A stretch of DNA of 64,000 nt from Marsupella aquatica (Eukaryota; Marchantiophyta). The stretch spans positions 7,440,001-7,504,000 of the forward strand of contig OZ316892.1 of the NCBI GenBank assembly GCA_973895155.1, given 5' to 3'. This document shows positions 46,508 through 64,000 of the stretch, one piece after another. The position numbers and the translations under genes are program-made. The notes beneath the pieces are model-generated. The model saw only the letters and a list, made by a program, of their open reading frames with translations. It had not been told where the DNA came from and ran no database searches. The stretch's first letter is position 1. Each line of letters opens with the position of its first letter.

Positions 46508-46753
46508 ATGGCGGAGAAATCGGCGGCGTGGAGCAAGCCGAAGGAGACGACACCGTTGCTGGTGAATGATCTCGAGAACGCCTATGGTACTACCACAAAG
46601 GCCGCTACTCCGACCGAGAAGAAGCCACCGCAGACGCTGTGGGAGTGGACGAAGGCCGAAACGGCTTGCTACTCAAAGTATATTTGCCCTGTCATCTTAG
46701 TTAACTCGATAATTGTCATTATCCTTCTAGCTTACTTCGGCGTTCTGTCGTAG
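46508..46753 (+). CDS. Small single-pass membrane protein, unknown function
   Basis: The 81-residue frame starts MAEKSAAWSKPKETTPLLVN. A hydrophilic N-terminal half is followed by WEWTKAETACYSKYICP and one membrane span near residues 60-80 (VILVNSIIVIILLAYFGVLS), which ends the protein. The layout is that of a tail-anchored protein with its N-terminus in the cytosol. PLLVNDL resembles an acidic dileucine-type sorting signal, which is speculative. No family was recognised. The start is favoured by the GA-rich leader directly before it and by a normal codon mix. Confidence 0.5.
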   Translation: MAEKSAAWSKPKETTPLLVNDLENAYGTTTKAATPTEKKPPQTLWEWTKAETACYSKYICPVILVNSIIVIILLAYFGVLS

Positions 46754-46759
46754 ACTGCT

Positions 46760-49700
46760 TAGCACATGAGCCGCACTATTTAGAAGAAGAACGCGCAATT
46801 GTGCCGACTTACACTATCAAGGTACCCTTGCCATGTCCACCTCAATAGAGTTCGGACTAGCAACTGGGGGCAGTTCCATGTTGACTCCCTTGTCCCTATC
46901 CTACGTCTGTAAATGTCCATCACAGGTTTTCTCTGGTGAGTATGGAGAGTTTACCTCCAACCTCAGAATTAGGAAGGGCTATTGTAGATGTGTGTGCGAA
47001 GGTCCGCTATGCTTGTAGAATCATGAAAGATATGCTGGGGTTCCAAAGATCTGCTGTGCTTGCAGATTGGAAATTCCAATCGACCTTACCGCCAAGGTCA
47101 CTTAAGACGGTGTGTTGTAGCGATCACTGCACTGCCCTATACATGCAGAGGCATTTGGAGGGATGGCTCTGGGGTTTCAAAGCTTTCCCATTCTTGCTGA
47201 TTGTAAATTCCAATTGAGCCGACTTCCAACGTCGTTAAGAAGAGCTTTTGCAGCTGACTGTGCACAGCTACACGACATAATTGGACTCATTTAGAGGGAT
47301 AGCTCGTTGGCATCAAAGATCTCCTTTGCTTACTTCCAATATATTTAAGAAGGGCTGTCCTGTCTGCGCACAGGCACACGATATAAATGGACTCATTTTA
47401 GAGGGATAGCTCTACTGTATCGAAGATCCTTTTTGCTTGCAAATTTGTGAGCTTCAGCTGAATTTCTTGAAGGAATAGAGTCGTTTAAAAGGAGATCTGG
47501 TTAGGAAACATCCTGTGCTTGCAGAGATTCAATTATATTGCTTGATGGTTCTTACAGTTCAATGTAAATTCGATTGTTATTGAATGGTTGGTGGCGATTC
47601 TCTTGTAGTGTTTATCTCGAGAGCAATAGGATTCTCGATCTGTAGGAATGTTTAATTTAGGGGATGGAATATGGAATATGGGATATGGATATGGTAGACA
47701 AGGAGTGCTCAGTGTGTTTCGTTTGGCAGGAAGCTGTCGGAGGAATGGGATCGAGTCAATAGGTATGGGCCCAGCCACCAGTCACCGCGATGGAAGGAGG
47801 CTAGAAGTTCTAGGTTCGTATGAGAGGCTGTCCCCGTTGACCCGAGCCGAAAGGATTTCTTCTCCATTATTCCTTTGTCAATGACCCACATAAGATGATA
47901 TTCAGAGTTTGTGATTTCAATCGTTCTCTGTGTAAATTAATGTGATTTCCAGCAAAGGTAAAACTTCCACTTGGTCTTCCGTGGTTGAGATCTATACTAG
48001 AGACCTTTCGAGGAAGTTAGGTTAAAGTTAGAGAAACCTTGATGGCATTCGGATTTTAAGCACTGTAAACATTTGAGTGACCTTACCTGGCATGCGGATT
48101 TTAAGCAGTGTAAAAGTTTACTCCATGCCGTTGTGAAAAGTCAATGGGTGGTAAGAATTTTGGGCATTTTGCTTGTGTGCGAAGTTTTGTTGTTGTTGGT
48201 GTACTTAGTTGGAGCTGTGTTGCTTTTCTGAAAAATCGATTGAAATTGAAAGCTATGGATTGAGAAACTTCTTCGTGTCCAGTTTCGGCAGCTTTACTAT
48301 GGCAATCTGTGCAATCGATCTCTTAGAACTCATCAATTTAGGCCTTGATCGTTCAACTTCACTGTATCTAGAACGGTGTAGAGATTGACCGCGTTGTGCA
48401 GGGGCGAATGCGGGTCATCAGGGGCAAATTTGATGTACCACAGGTCTCTTGCTTGCATTGTTTCGAACCTGACTTGTTTCAAGACCCTAACGAATCCGCT
48501 AGAAACCGGATTCTTTCGCCCTGTTAAAGATTTGCAAAGGAATACTCTAGCTAGAATCCCTTTCTGGCTTATTTCTTTACGCCGACCCTATGGTTCATCG
48601 GGCTCTGTCTCCTGGAGTGCTCGAACCTTAGCCAACAGCCCAAAAAGCACTCCAAAGATTGAAAGTCGAGAAAACTTAAAAAAGTACTACAAACATTGAA
48701 AGTCGAGAAAGGGAATGTAAACAGTTCTGCGCTACACTGGTCAATGTAAGAAGCGAGGGAAGACACTAATTCTTAGTAAAGGCCTAATCCTCTGTAGGCA
48801 CCACAATCCACAGTCAGATCTAGAAAATTGGACTGGTACCAGCATAAAAAGTAAAAGGTAAATGAAACGTTTGGGGTTTGTTGTTCTTAGTTTCAGACGC
48901 TGTTTCTACAATGAAATAGATAGCAGATAGGTAAGTCTTTGATTCTGGGGCTAGGACACATACCTTCCTCTGTCCAAACATAAATTTATTGTCTACCTTG
49001 CTAAGCTGTGATCCTTAGACGGATAGCTTGCAAAGAAATCACTCCGTTTTAAGTGAGAGTAACGGCTGTCCTTGAAGAATGCAATGAACTTAGATTATAA
49101 TTTTCAAATGATGTGAAAGGGGGGACCAGGTAGCTCAAGCTATCAATAAGTTCGTTCACACTACAGTACTTAACATAAACTGTATGTCAAGAAAAGACAG
49201 AGTCAAAAGCCTATCGAATTGTCACTGAAAACTCCATCGATCACAGTCACATTACACTTGGTTTGTTTGCACATAGACTTTGTAATTTATAAGTTGCCAA
49301 CAGTTCACTGTCCCATTCCAATCTGGCTGAAAGATCTCAGGTTTTTTATTCTTATAGTTTTTCAAAAGGACTCTACAATACAGAAGTAAAGCCTATCCAG
49401 CATAACTCACGTTGGCTCATTTAGATCCTATTGAGATTTATGCACATATGACATGAATGTGACAGCTCCCCATCCGTCATTCCATAAATATACAATTTGA
49501 GCTAAAAAATTCAAACTCGGAATTCACGTCTTCACCACAGGAGTCTCGTAGCAACAATTTCATGCAATTATATGGCACACGGCTTTTAATTGCAAAGTAG
49601 GTAATCACGAGATGCAAGCGCTCATTGAGTCTTATTACCTGAAGATATTGTACCCAAACAATGCCTGGTGCTAATACCGATCACTTCGGAAGATGGAAGA

Positions 49701-50048
49701 TGAACTCTGCAATCAACAGTCTTTGTTGAGAACTCATTCACACTCGCTCGCTACAAAATCATACAAAATTGATTGTACCTAGCTGCAGAGTGTGCCCTAA
49801 AACGGACCATATCCATCATCGAGTAGAGCTGAAGCCGAGAGCAAAGAATTACTCGCGCGGAATTTGGCCATATAAACAAACAGTGCCTCCCTATTGTCAT
49901 TCCACCCGGGTAGAGGAAAGAAATGACTGGAATGTGTAAAAAAGTAGAAATGTTGGACAATCCCCCCTGTATATTTACATATATATGGGTAGTTTTGGTT
50001 GAACGAGCCTCCATATTGTCATCCCACCTGGGGCCACATATATATACA
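46760..50048. repeat. Intergenic region with diverged 130-bp repeats at 47,025-47,440
   Basis: Three to four imperfect units share GAGGGATAGCTC, TCAAAGATCTCCTTTGC, TTGCAGATTG, AATTCCAATTGA and a (T/A)AAGAAGGGCT block. They may continue to 47,540. The remainder, up to the MIC10 leader, contains nothing that I can support as a gene, although TATATATATACAG near 50,037 may be part of the MIC10 promoter. Confidence 0.55.
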
Positions 50049-50081
50049 GAGAGAGAGAGAGAGCGAGAGAGAGAGAGAGAA
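50049..50081 (+). promoter_or_regulatory. GA tract in the MIC10 leader
   Basis: A run of GA dinucleotides with one GAGC interruption lies about 20 bases before the MIC10 start codon and just after a TATATATA element. It matches the tract before the gene at 46,508. Confidence 0.6.
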
Positions 50082-50099
50082 TTGTGAGGAGGGTCCGAG

Positions 50100-50357
50100 A
50101 TGGTTGCAAAGAGGCCGAAGGAGTTCGGTGATGTGGACGAGAAATGGGATGCTGCCATCGATTTGACTCTGCGAAGGTTCGTGTACTCCACCGTGGGAGG
50201 AGCCGTTGCTGCGTTCACTCTCTTTCGCACCCGCACGACGAGATGGTCGGCGGTTGCTTTCGGGGCAGGGTTTGGATTAGGCTCTGCGTTGCGGGAGTCC
50301 TCGGACATCATCGGACCCGATTTGGTGTGGCCTTTTGATTTCAAAGATAGCCGGTGA
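50100..50357 (+). CDS. MIC10: MICOS complex subunit MIC10
   Basis: MIC10 is a small inner-membrane protein that oligomerises through glycine motifs and bends the mitochondrial membrane at cristae junctions. The frame has 85 residues with no intron. It has a soluble N-terminal stretch (FGDVDEKWDAAIDLTLRR), a first membrane segment with VYSTVGGAVAAFTLF, a short Arg/Thr-rich loop and a second segment with AFGAGFGLGSAL. The alternating Gly motif in the second segment is the family hallmark, and the length fits the usual 75-100 residues. The polar C-terminus ends DFKDSR. The hairpin topology would place both ends in the intermembrane space. No transit peptide is needed. Neighbours are unrelated. 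Confidence 0.85.
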   Translation: MVAKRPKEFGDVDEKWDAAIDLTLRRFVYSTVGGAVAAFTLFRTRTTRWSAVAFGAGFGLGSALRESSDIIGPDLVWPFDFKDSR

Positions 50358-52445
50358 CGATCACTGATGTCATCGGGAGAAGAGATTGACGGCAGTGAAT
50401 AGGAATATGGATTTCCCATCGAGAACTGAACATGAGACTCGTAATTGGGCCGAAACGAGAACGCTAATGGGCCTGTCACCCAAATACCAATTCTCTGATT
50501 TGGCCTCATTGGTTTTTTGATCGGCGGGGTCACGTTGTGAGAGAAGCATTTTGATCCATTGCTTTCGCATTGTGATGCTCTTTCGTCGACTGCAAAGGCT
50601 ACAAAATTTGATCTGTTGAAGTCTACAAGGGGTGCAGATCTCACATTTGGATTGCTTTCATGTTGTGGATGGACCAAAACGCCATTAGTCAATGCTTAGA
50701 GAACCAAGTGACTACTGTGCCTTCGCTTCTACCTTACACAAGAGATTCATGGACCAACCATTGTTGCAAACCGTTGCGATTCTCGTCCCGAATCAGAACT
50801 CGATCAATATTTCGTCTGGTTTACCAACCATGTAAATAGGTGCAATGCAAGAACATATTCTATGGGTGCCCAACAGATGCAGAGAACTGGATTTACAAGA
50901 TTGCAGCAAGAGAATTACGGGATAAACAATAGAACGGAGTACTATGTATCACTCCAGCTGTGGCGTTGTTTTGCAATGTCACTCAAGCAAAATTGACGGA
51001 AACAATGGTAGAAATTGGTTGTGCTCTAGAGAGCGCACCCTTATTGTAAATTTGGAGACGTTAACAGATTATTCACACTTAAACATAAAACTACTGTACC
51101 TATCTGTTGTGACCGTTGCCTTGATTATTAGTTAGTCTGGAGGGCAAAGTGTTCCTCATGTCGAGACATATCCAACGAGCCTAATGGCTTTCTATAGGAA
51201 ACAAGATGTAATTCGTAATGGAAGTCGGTTTCATAAGAAAGGCAAGGATTCCAATTCATGTTCTACGAATGTGCAGCAAGAGATCTTCCATAATATTCTC
51301 GCAAATATTAGGTCAAGTAACGAGGATGCATAATTCATGGCTAGCTTTCGTGAAGGGTCGGAGAGTCGAAAATTTGGCAATCCTCAATGGATACAAGGTT
51401 CTTATGACTTTCGACCAAGGTGGGCATCACGTACCGCCCACCTGTGTAGGGGCAGCACTGTGGGTTTGATATATCACTGAGATGTCGAGAATATGGTCAA
51501 TTTAGTCTGGATTCAATCTCTGCAAATGGTCATGAAATTTGAAGGACTACTCCTGTGACCTCGCCCAGGAAATATCACTGCAACCAAACCACTATTCACT
51601 GACCCAGAGAGTCGAACAGAATTCGAGTATCAGTTTGATGATTTGAGTACTCAAGTGCGCTGGGACGAGAGAATAGTAAGAATATTAGACTCTCGATGAG
51701 CATGACGCAATTACACACAGCAGGGGAGCATTCAATTGACAGAGATCTCAGAACCTCAGAATCACGTCCAGAGGCAGAAACCATTTGTACATTTACTTTC
51801 TCAACTCATTACTGTAGTACTAAAATCGATTCGAGTGACCGCTTTCGACGTGATCGGCTGTTTGTCCTGCATCATTACTACATCTAGGCAATTTCTGCAC
51901 TACATAATACACGAATATATCCACAACATGGAGACCATAGTGGATTTCTCTTCTACCCCTGCTGGCAACCACGAAATGTGCTGTAGCCTCCAAACTGAAA
52001 TTGCCCAGTAAGTCAGGATTCTATTGTCCCTCCCCACTCTCAAACGACCTCCAAATTATGGAGGGCATTTCCTTCTGGCTCCAATTGAAATAATTGGTGA
52101 GACCTCCGCCACAGGCAATGGTCCAAGCCGGAGATCATCATCGTAAGCCTGCATCAATTGAGTAATGATGGGAGTACCTTGTTGCTACCAGGCTTGTTCA
52201 TGCACCGTCCTCCACTTTCAATGTCGTATGCCAAGCTAAACATCATTTCACGTCTTTGGACAGGAGCTCAGGTAAGAAAGGGAGGTAGGGGTCTGTCTTC
52301 TTTCTTATGAAGTCAACATCTTCCACATGGCCGCAACGCAGAAGCATCTTCACATAAACTTTTCTTGCTGGCAGAGGCACCACTCCAGTAAGCGGTCGTC
52401 AACGTGTCCCAAGCTTGGATCCTGTTTTTTGTCATATCCTGTTCC
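50358..52445. other. Intergenic region without a recognised gene
   Basis: This lies between the MIC10 stop and the MCM4 stop and holds their 3' UTRs. Only short frames are present. A long minus-strand frame opposite MIC10 is treated as a shadow. I see no RNA gene or clear repeat. Confidence 0.5.
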
Positions 52446-59619
<7,174 letters not shown>

Positions 59620-59699
59620 GTCTCCGGATCCTCCCCACTTCCTCGATCAACCACTCACTCCCTCAATTCGTTAGCAATTTCTGTAATCCTCTGGAAACA

Positions 59700-61065
59700 G
59701 AAAGATCGGGCTATCAGTGCAAAGAGATGTGCAGAACAGACAGGTAATGAACGCCGAACAATCCTGAGAGGACTGTAATGCCGAATTCTTCTATGCTGTG
59801 TGAAGACTTGGAAGACCCAGAAAGGGAGAGAGAAAGAGGATTCGTTTCTGCTCTTTCCCCTCTCCCTCGCTTTTGCATTGCTGACAGAAACATTTGGCGG
59901 GAGTTTCCCGCGTAAAATTGATACTGCACCATGTCACCGTATTTATACGGTGACGGTAGAGAAGGACCTACCGTCGCCAAACCAACGGCGTCCAACGGTG
60001 GGGCAACGATGACGTCTGTGCCAGATTTTCCTAGAGGCCTAAACCCTGGCTACATTTCAGTACAAATTTCCCTAACCATTCAAATAGGGTGTGGAGGAGC
60101 ATATTTAAAAAATAAATTGTTAGGAATATTCTTTATCAATTTTTCTTGGATTATATCTTAACCATCAGATTACCTATTCTTGGATTATATCCTGACGATC
60201 AGATTTCCTAGATTTATGGAAGACAGGTAGACTCTGGCAAATAGGGTCCATGATTTGGTGGGAAAGTGACAAATGGCATACAAACAAAGTTTAGCCAAAA
60301 GTGACTAACACTTTTTGGGAAGGTGGGATTTGGCAAAATTAGCACCTATAAATATACGCTGTTGTTGAGCCCCAAATTTTCCAGAGGTTTAGGGTTTAGG
60401 CTCATAGGAAACAGTCAAAGATAGGGTGCATAGCCCCAAAGACCTCCAATGCATGTGGGTAGAATAAATAAACCAGCTGCATATGACTCCTCCTTAAGCC
60501 CCTGCCTTAGCTACACCATGGCCTAGCACATGAGTAAACCACAATATTGTTTCGTCAGAAGGATCCCCAAAGACCACCTCCCAATGCCACAAACTTTTCC
60601 CCTAGGAAAGACCAGATGAACCAGTCACCTGTAAAAACCAATATCCTAAGATGGAAGCACATATCATTACCCCATAGTGACATCCTCCTGGACAATGGCT
60701 GCTGCCACATCCCATATGTCATTGTGTGTTACAATGGGTTGCAATTTTCTTACTTCCATAACCACATTGAGTATATGAACTCTCTCCTGGTCCAGAGACT
60801 CCCCACAACGACACATGTGGGTTGGTCCAAGAGGCAAGGTGGGGTACATGGAGTTGAAGGCTCATAGAATGATAAAAATGAAAAACCTATGACAGAAGTG
60901 GGCCCAGAGTGGACTAGAGTCAAGTTCTTGAATCAACACCCATACAAGATAGATAATGTGTGCACTCATTGATTTAAAGAAAATAATGAGATTTATCATT
61001 GTTTGGACTGATATTGTACACCATATATATGTTATATTTTGATGTGCCCTGGTTTATTGGATGGC
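59700..61065. other. Intergenic region without a recognised gene
   Basis: This must include the MCM4 promoter. A short inverted word around ACCGTATTTATACGGT at 59,935-59,953 includes a TATTTATA core and could be promoter-related. Short frames at 60,547-60,867 overlap on both strands and show no family motif. Confidence 0.45.
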
Positions 61066-61069
61066 TCTA

Positions 61070-61470
61070 CGGTGTAAGTAAAGACAAGAAGATGGAAGGC
61101 TATCACTATGGTGTAAGTAAAGATATCACTATGGTGTAAGTAAAGACATGACAACAGTGTCAGTAAAGACATAAAAATGGTGTAAGTAAAGAGGAGACAA
61201 TGGAAGGCTATGACTAGGGGTGTAAGTAAAGACGAGAAGATGGAAGGCGATCACTACGGTGTAAGTAAAGACAACACAACTGTGTAAGTAAAGACTGGAC
61301 GATGGAAGGCTATGACTAAGGTGTAAGTAAAGACATCACAACGGTGTAAGTAAAGACTGGACGATGGAAGGCTATGACTAGGGTGTAAGTAACGACATCA
61401 CACGGTGTAAGTAAAGACTAGACGATGGAAGGCTATGACTAGGGTGTAAGTAAAGACGAGCAGATGGAAG
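61070..61470 (+). repeat. Tandem array of GGTGTAAGTAAAGAC units upstream of thioredoxin z
   Basis: Thirteen units begin with GGTGTAAGTAAAGAC or a one-base variant. They alternate between short (about 23 bp) and long (about 39 bp) forms; the long form adds GATGGAAGGCTATGACTAG. The array ends about 150 bp before the start codon of the thioredoxin gene, so it is in its promoter or 5' UTR. Each unit contains GTAAGT. Confidence 0.85.
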
Positions 61471-61481
61471 GGCTGTCTATC

Positions 61482-61515
61482 CGGAACAGGAGCAGGAACA
61501 GGAACAGGAGCAGTA
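61482..61515. repeat. GGARCA hexamer repeat
   Basis: Five units of GGAACA or GGAGCA in a row follow the larger array and lie about 100 bp upstream of the thioredoxin start codon. Confidence 0.7.
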
Positions 61516-61613
61516 CCCAAATAGGAGGAAGCAAACAAGACGAAGGAAAGAAGAGGAAGGAATCCATGGCTCTCGAGTAGCACCATCGTCAAGCAGAGCA
61601 CAGGCACAGAGAT

Positions 61614-63302
61614 ATGGCGTCGTCGTCTCCTCTTCTCAGCTCGCGTCTCTCCCTCTCTATTCTCCCATCGAGCTTTGCTTCCGCGCCATCGTCAGTGTCT
61701 TCTTCCGCTTCCTCGTCTGCCGCACTGGGAGCTCTGTCCACCAGCAATTCGGCTGCGGCTTCAGCCATTCCGCTCAGAAAGACCACTGCTGCTGCTGCTG
61801 CTGCTTCTTCCTGTGCGAGGAGTTCTGCGAGGACGACGAGCTGTGATGTGAGAGAGGGCGTGCATCATCGCTACACTTCGAAATTCAATGGAGCTTTGGT
61901 TTCTGTCACGCGAGTTTCTTTCGCCCGGACGACTCGGCGGCGTGGTTCGTTTGCAGGGAATCCCGGCGTGACATCCTCGCCACGCTCGGCCCTTGTGGTT
62001 GGTGAATCGTTTCCCGATTACGGTTTTTTCATCGTGTGGATTGTGTCACCAGCTTCCGTTGTGTGGGTGTTTCCCGATTTTGTACCGTTTTTCCGTCGTG
62101 TGGATTGTGTCACCTGCTTCCGTTGTGTGGGTTGAAGTTCTTTGGTTTCCTTCGTATTTTTTTCTCCTTTTTACTTGGATCGAATGAGGGGATTTGTGTC
62201 ATTCTTTGTTTGCTTCTCTAAGATTGGCGTTTGGCGTGGTGACGTTTGATTGACCTAAAATATTTCATCCCCACAATCACCTGGTCTGCTCCATCTAGCT
62301 CCTTTTTGTCCTGAAATCTAATCATGTAATGGTTTGAGGGCCTTGAGTTTTTTTTTTTCGTTTGGATCCCGAGTAGACTATTATCAATTCGTTTGAGAGA
62401 CCAGAAAAAGTGGTAATGAACAACAATCAAAAGATTCGCGTCCTTCTTCTTTGGTATATCGAAGACAATGGTTCTCTGCTTAGAACTTATATATCGATTG
62501 AGGTGTCAAATGTCTGTTGCAAGGTCTTAATTCTCTCCGTAAAACGCTACTGTCAGTCCTTTACCTCTGTGCTTTGCAAAGAAATTTGAAATCTGATAAC
62601 GTGGAGCTTACTCCGTCGGTATGGTCCAACAGCAAAAGGTCTCAGCGAACGAGCTGGACTCCATCTTGAGTGCGGAAAGAACTTCTCCGATGATAATTGA
62701 TTTCTACGCCACCTGGTGCGGTCCCTGTGTCGTGCTTGCGCAAGAGCTTGAGCAGGTGAGTTGAGGTTCTTTTATTTTCTTTGAGAACTCACCGAAAATC
62801 GCATTTAGTTTCACCTTATTATTTCATACTTCTTCTCATTTTTCTCTGTCGTTCGTATTTGCTTTTCTACTCAGATTGGATATTACTTCACTTCTGCTCA
62901 TGTTTTGGGATTTGGACATTTTTGAGAGTGCAGCTGGCGGAGGAATACGGTGACGATGTCCGATTTCTGAAAGTGGACACCGATGAGGAGCACGAACTTG
63001 CTTCACAAATGGAGGTAAAATTCTATCAGAAGCGTTTGATGAGGACCTTTTCTTAATTTGCTCTGTTCAGTTGACGGTCGTTCGTGTTCGAAACCACGCA
63101 CCAAGAGATTGGCGTCGGTGCTGTTGTAACGAATCGCGGCTGCTTTCACGATGTTAACTCCCGTGCGTGTTCTATGCAGATCCGTGGCTTACCCACTATG
63201 GTATTTGTGAGTAAAGACGTCGATAAGCTTGCCATTCGCACCGAAGGATTGCTTCCCACAAATGCAATTCGTGATATCATAGAGAAAGAAATCTTGGTTT
63301 GA
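61614..63302 (+). CDS. CITRX: Plastid thioredoxin z (CITRX)
   Basis: TRX z is a plastid thioredoxin that reduces disulfides and associates with the plastid-encoded RNA polymerase in the chloroplast nucleoid. The N-terminal exon from 61,614 is rich in Ser and Ala with few acids (MASSSPLLSSRLSLSILPSS), as for a chloroplast transit peptide. The next exon, ending at 62,755, carries VSANELDSILSAERTSPMII and the active site DFYATWCGPCVVLAQELEQ. Exon 62,934-63,014 encodes LAEEYGDDVRFLKVDTDEEH. Exon 63,180-63,302 encodes IRGLPTMVFVSKDVDKLAIR, with the cis-Pro in RGLPT, and the end ENAxxIIEKEILV-like helix. The exon 1 donor is uncertain; GTGAATCG at about 61,999 is one candidate. The start of exon 2 lies between about 62,580 and 62,640. 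IRTEGLLPTNAIRD-type residues separate it from other plastid thioredoxins. Confidence 0.87.
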
Positions 63303-64000
63303 TAAACTTGGAAACCTCCCGTTTTGGAGAGGCATTTATTATTCAACATAAGCCAATCATGTCATTAGCCGATCACATCATCATCTCGGGCTCTCTGTTG
63401 TAAATTCTTTCCTCGTTTTCTTCTTGTATTTCTGAGCCGCAAGTGCTCAATAAAGCTATGGAGAACCTTTGGATGACGGAGGCAAAGTTCTCATACCGAA
63501 AAAAGTGCACCACTTGTAAAGGGATTTTGTTTTCTCGCAAGCCTCCGTGATGGAATTGCCGTCATGTTAAATTGTTTCCTAAGCTGTCTTCTTGTATTTC
63601 TGAGCGACGAGCGCTAAATGAAGATCTCGAGCGAATTTTTGGATGACTGAACTTGTAGAATGGTTCTTTCTCACAATAAGCCTCCTCCTGAGGGCATTGC
63701 CACCATGAGCGAAGTATCTGGTCGTATTCTACTGAATGAATCCAGAGAAGAGATCTCTAAGAGGCGGTGTTCTCCTTCACGCATTCGACGAAGCTTTTGG
63801 TATTGTAATTACGAGGAACTCAACAAATGACCCCTACTTTCTGTTTCAACTGACTTTATGTGCTCGTACCCTCTTTGGCATCTTGCAGTCTCATCAGAGC
63901 AAAACTAAATTCTTGTAAGTCACTGGGAATCCCATGCTATCTGAATGTCAATCACGTTGTCTAGTTTGCCATCCAGGGATGTACAAGGCCCAAGGAGAGA
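63303..64000. repeat. Thioredoxin 3' region with a duplicated segment (63,415-63,710)
   Basis: Two units of roughly 170 bp share CTTCTTGTATTTCTGAGC, a TGCTCAATAAAG or GCGCTAAATGAAG block, TTTGGATGAC and the stretch AAGCCTCC..GA..G.ATTGCC. The AATAAA in the first unit (about 63,450) is a plausible polyadenylation signal for the thioredoxin gene; the second unit has AAATGA at the same place. Right of 63,715 I see no supported gene. Confidence 0.6.

Noticed and set aside
49751-50692. 313-codon minus-strand frame across the MIC10 gene
   Set aside because: It is the antisense shadow of MIC10 and its GA-rich leader; the encoded stretch includes SLSRSLSLS from the GA tract and no family motif.
60547-60867. 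106-codon frame upstream of the thioredoxin repeat array
   Set aside because: It overlaps frames on the other strand and has no motif, splice pattern or codon bias that supports a gene.

Overview
The window looks like nuclear DNA of a land plant or close streptophyte relative, most likely a non-seed lineage such as a bryophyte or lycophyte; this placement is an inference. The host genes have many short GT-AG introns. One encodes a plastid-targeted thioredoxin z, and the left half is a retrotransposon graveyard of kinds expected in plants.

Left half (1-32,700), repeats. Positions 1-5,460 hold two decayed Ty1/copia elements on the minus strand, with a 364-bp LTR at 754-1117. A second copia family on the plus strand starts with an LTR end, an initiator-Met primer binding site (6544-6555), a very long leader and a gag start; it is cut off at 8571 by a scrap of the first family's LTR. 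A LINE-like remnant follows (8.7-9.64 kb), then tandem repeats, then an inverted copy of the copia leader (12.65-14.33 kb). At 15.5-17.0 kb lies a large inverted repeat whose right arm was split by a Ty3/gypsy element (17,043-26,210). That element is the most interesting object here. Its pol region encodes, in order, gag with a zinc knuckle, a retropepsin remnant, a DNMT3-like cytosine-5 methyltransferase, reverse transcriptase, RNase H, a DDE integrase and a PHD finger. Its terminal repeats have a split layout (A1 - body - B1 A2 B2) and it sits between copies of ATCA(T). It is inactivated by stops and frameshifts. Two decayed, head-to-head coiled-coil genes of unknown function follow (26.4-31.6 kb).

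Middle (32.7-36.9 kb): short repeats and a decayed gene resembling the mainly fungal AsaB/CmcJ family, a possible relic of horizontal transfer.

Right half (36.9-64 kb), host genes. In order these are a WW-FF splicing/elongation factor of the PRP40C/TCERG1 type (minus, 36,913-44,377), an 81-residue single-pass membrane protein (46,508-46,753), the mitochondrial cristae protein MIC10 (50,100-50,357), the replicative helicase subunit MCM4 (minus, 52,446-59,619, about 23 exons) and plastid thioredoxin z (61,614-63,302). These are independent housekeeping genes for RNA processing, mitochondrial architecture, DNA replication and plastid transcription. Their reading frames look intact, so the lesions in the repeat half are probably real decay rather than assembly noise.

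A short hairpin word, AGGGC-N5-GCCCT usually followed by ATG, recurs in the copia leaders, in the gypsy leader and in an unrelated stretch at 32.5 kb. It is the clearest small-scale signal not explained by any annotated feature.
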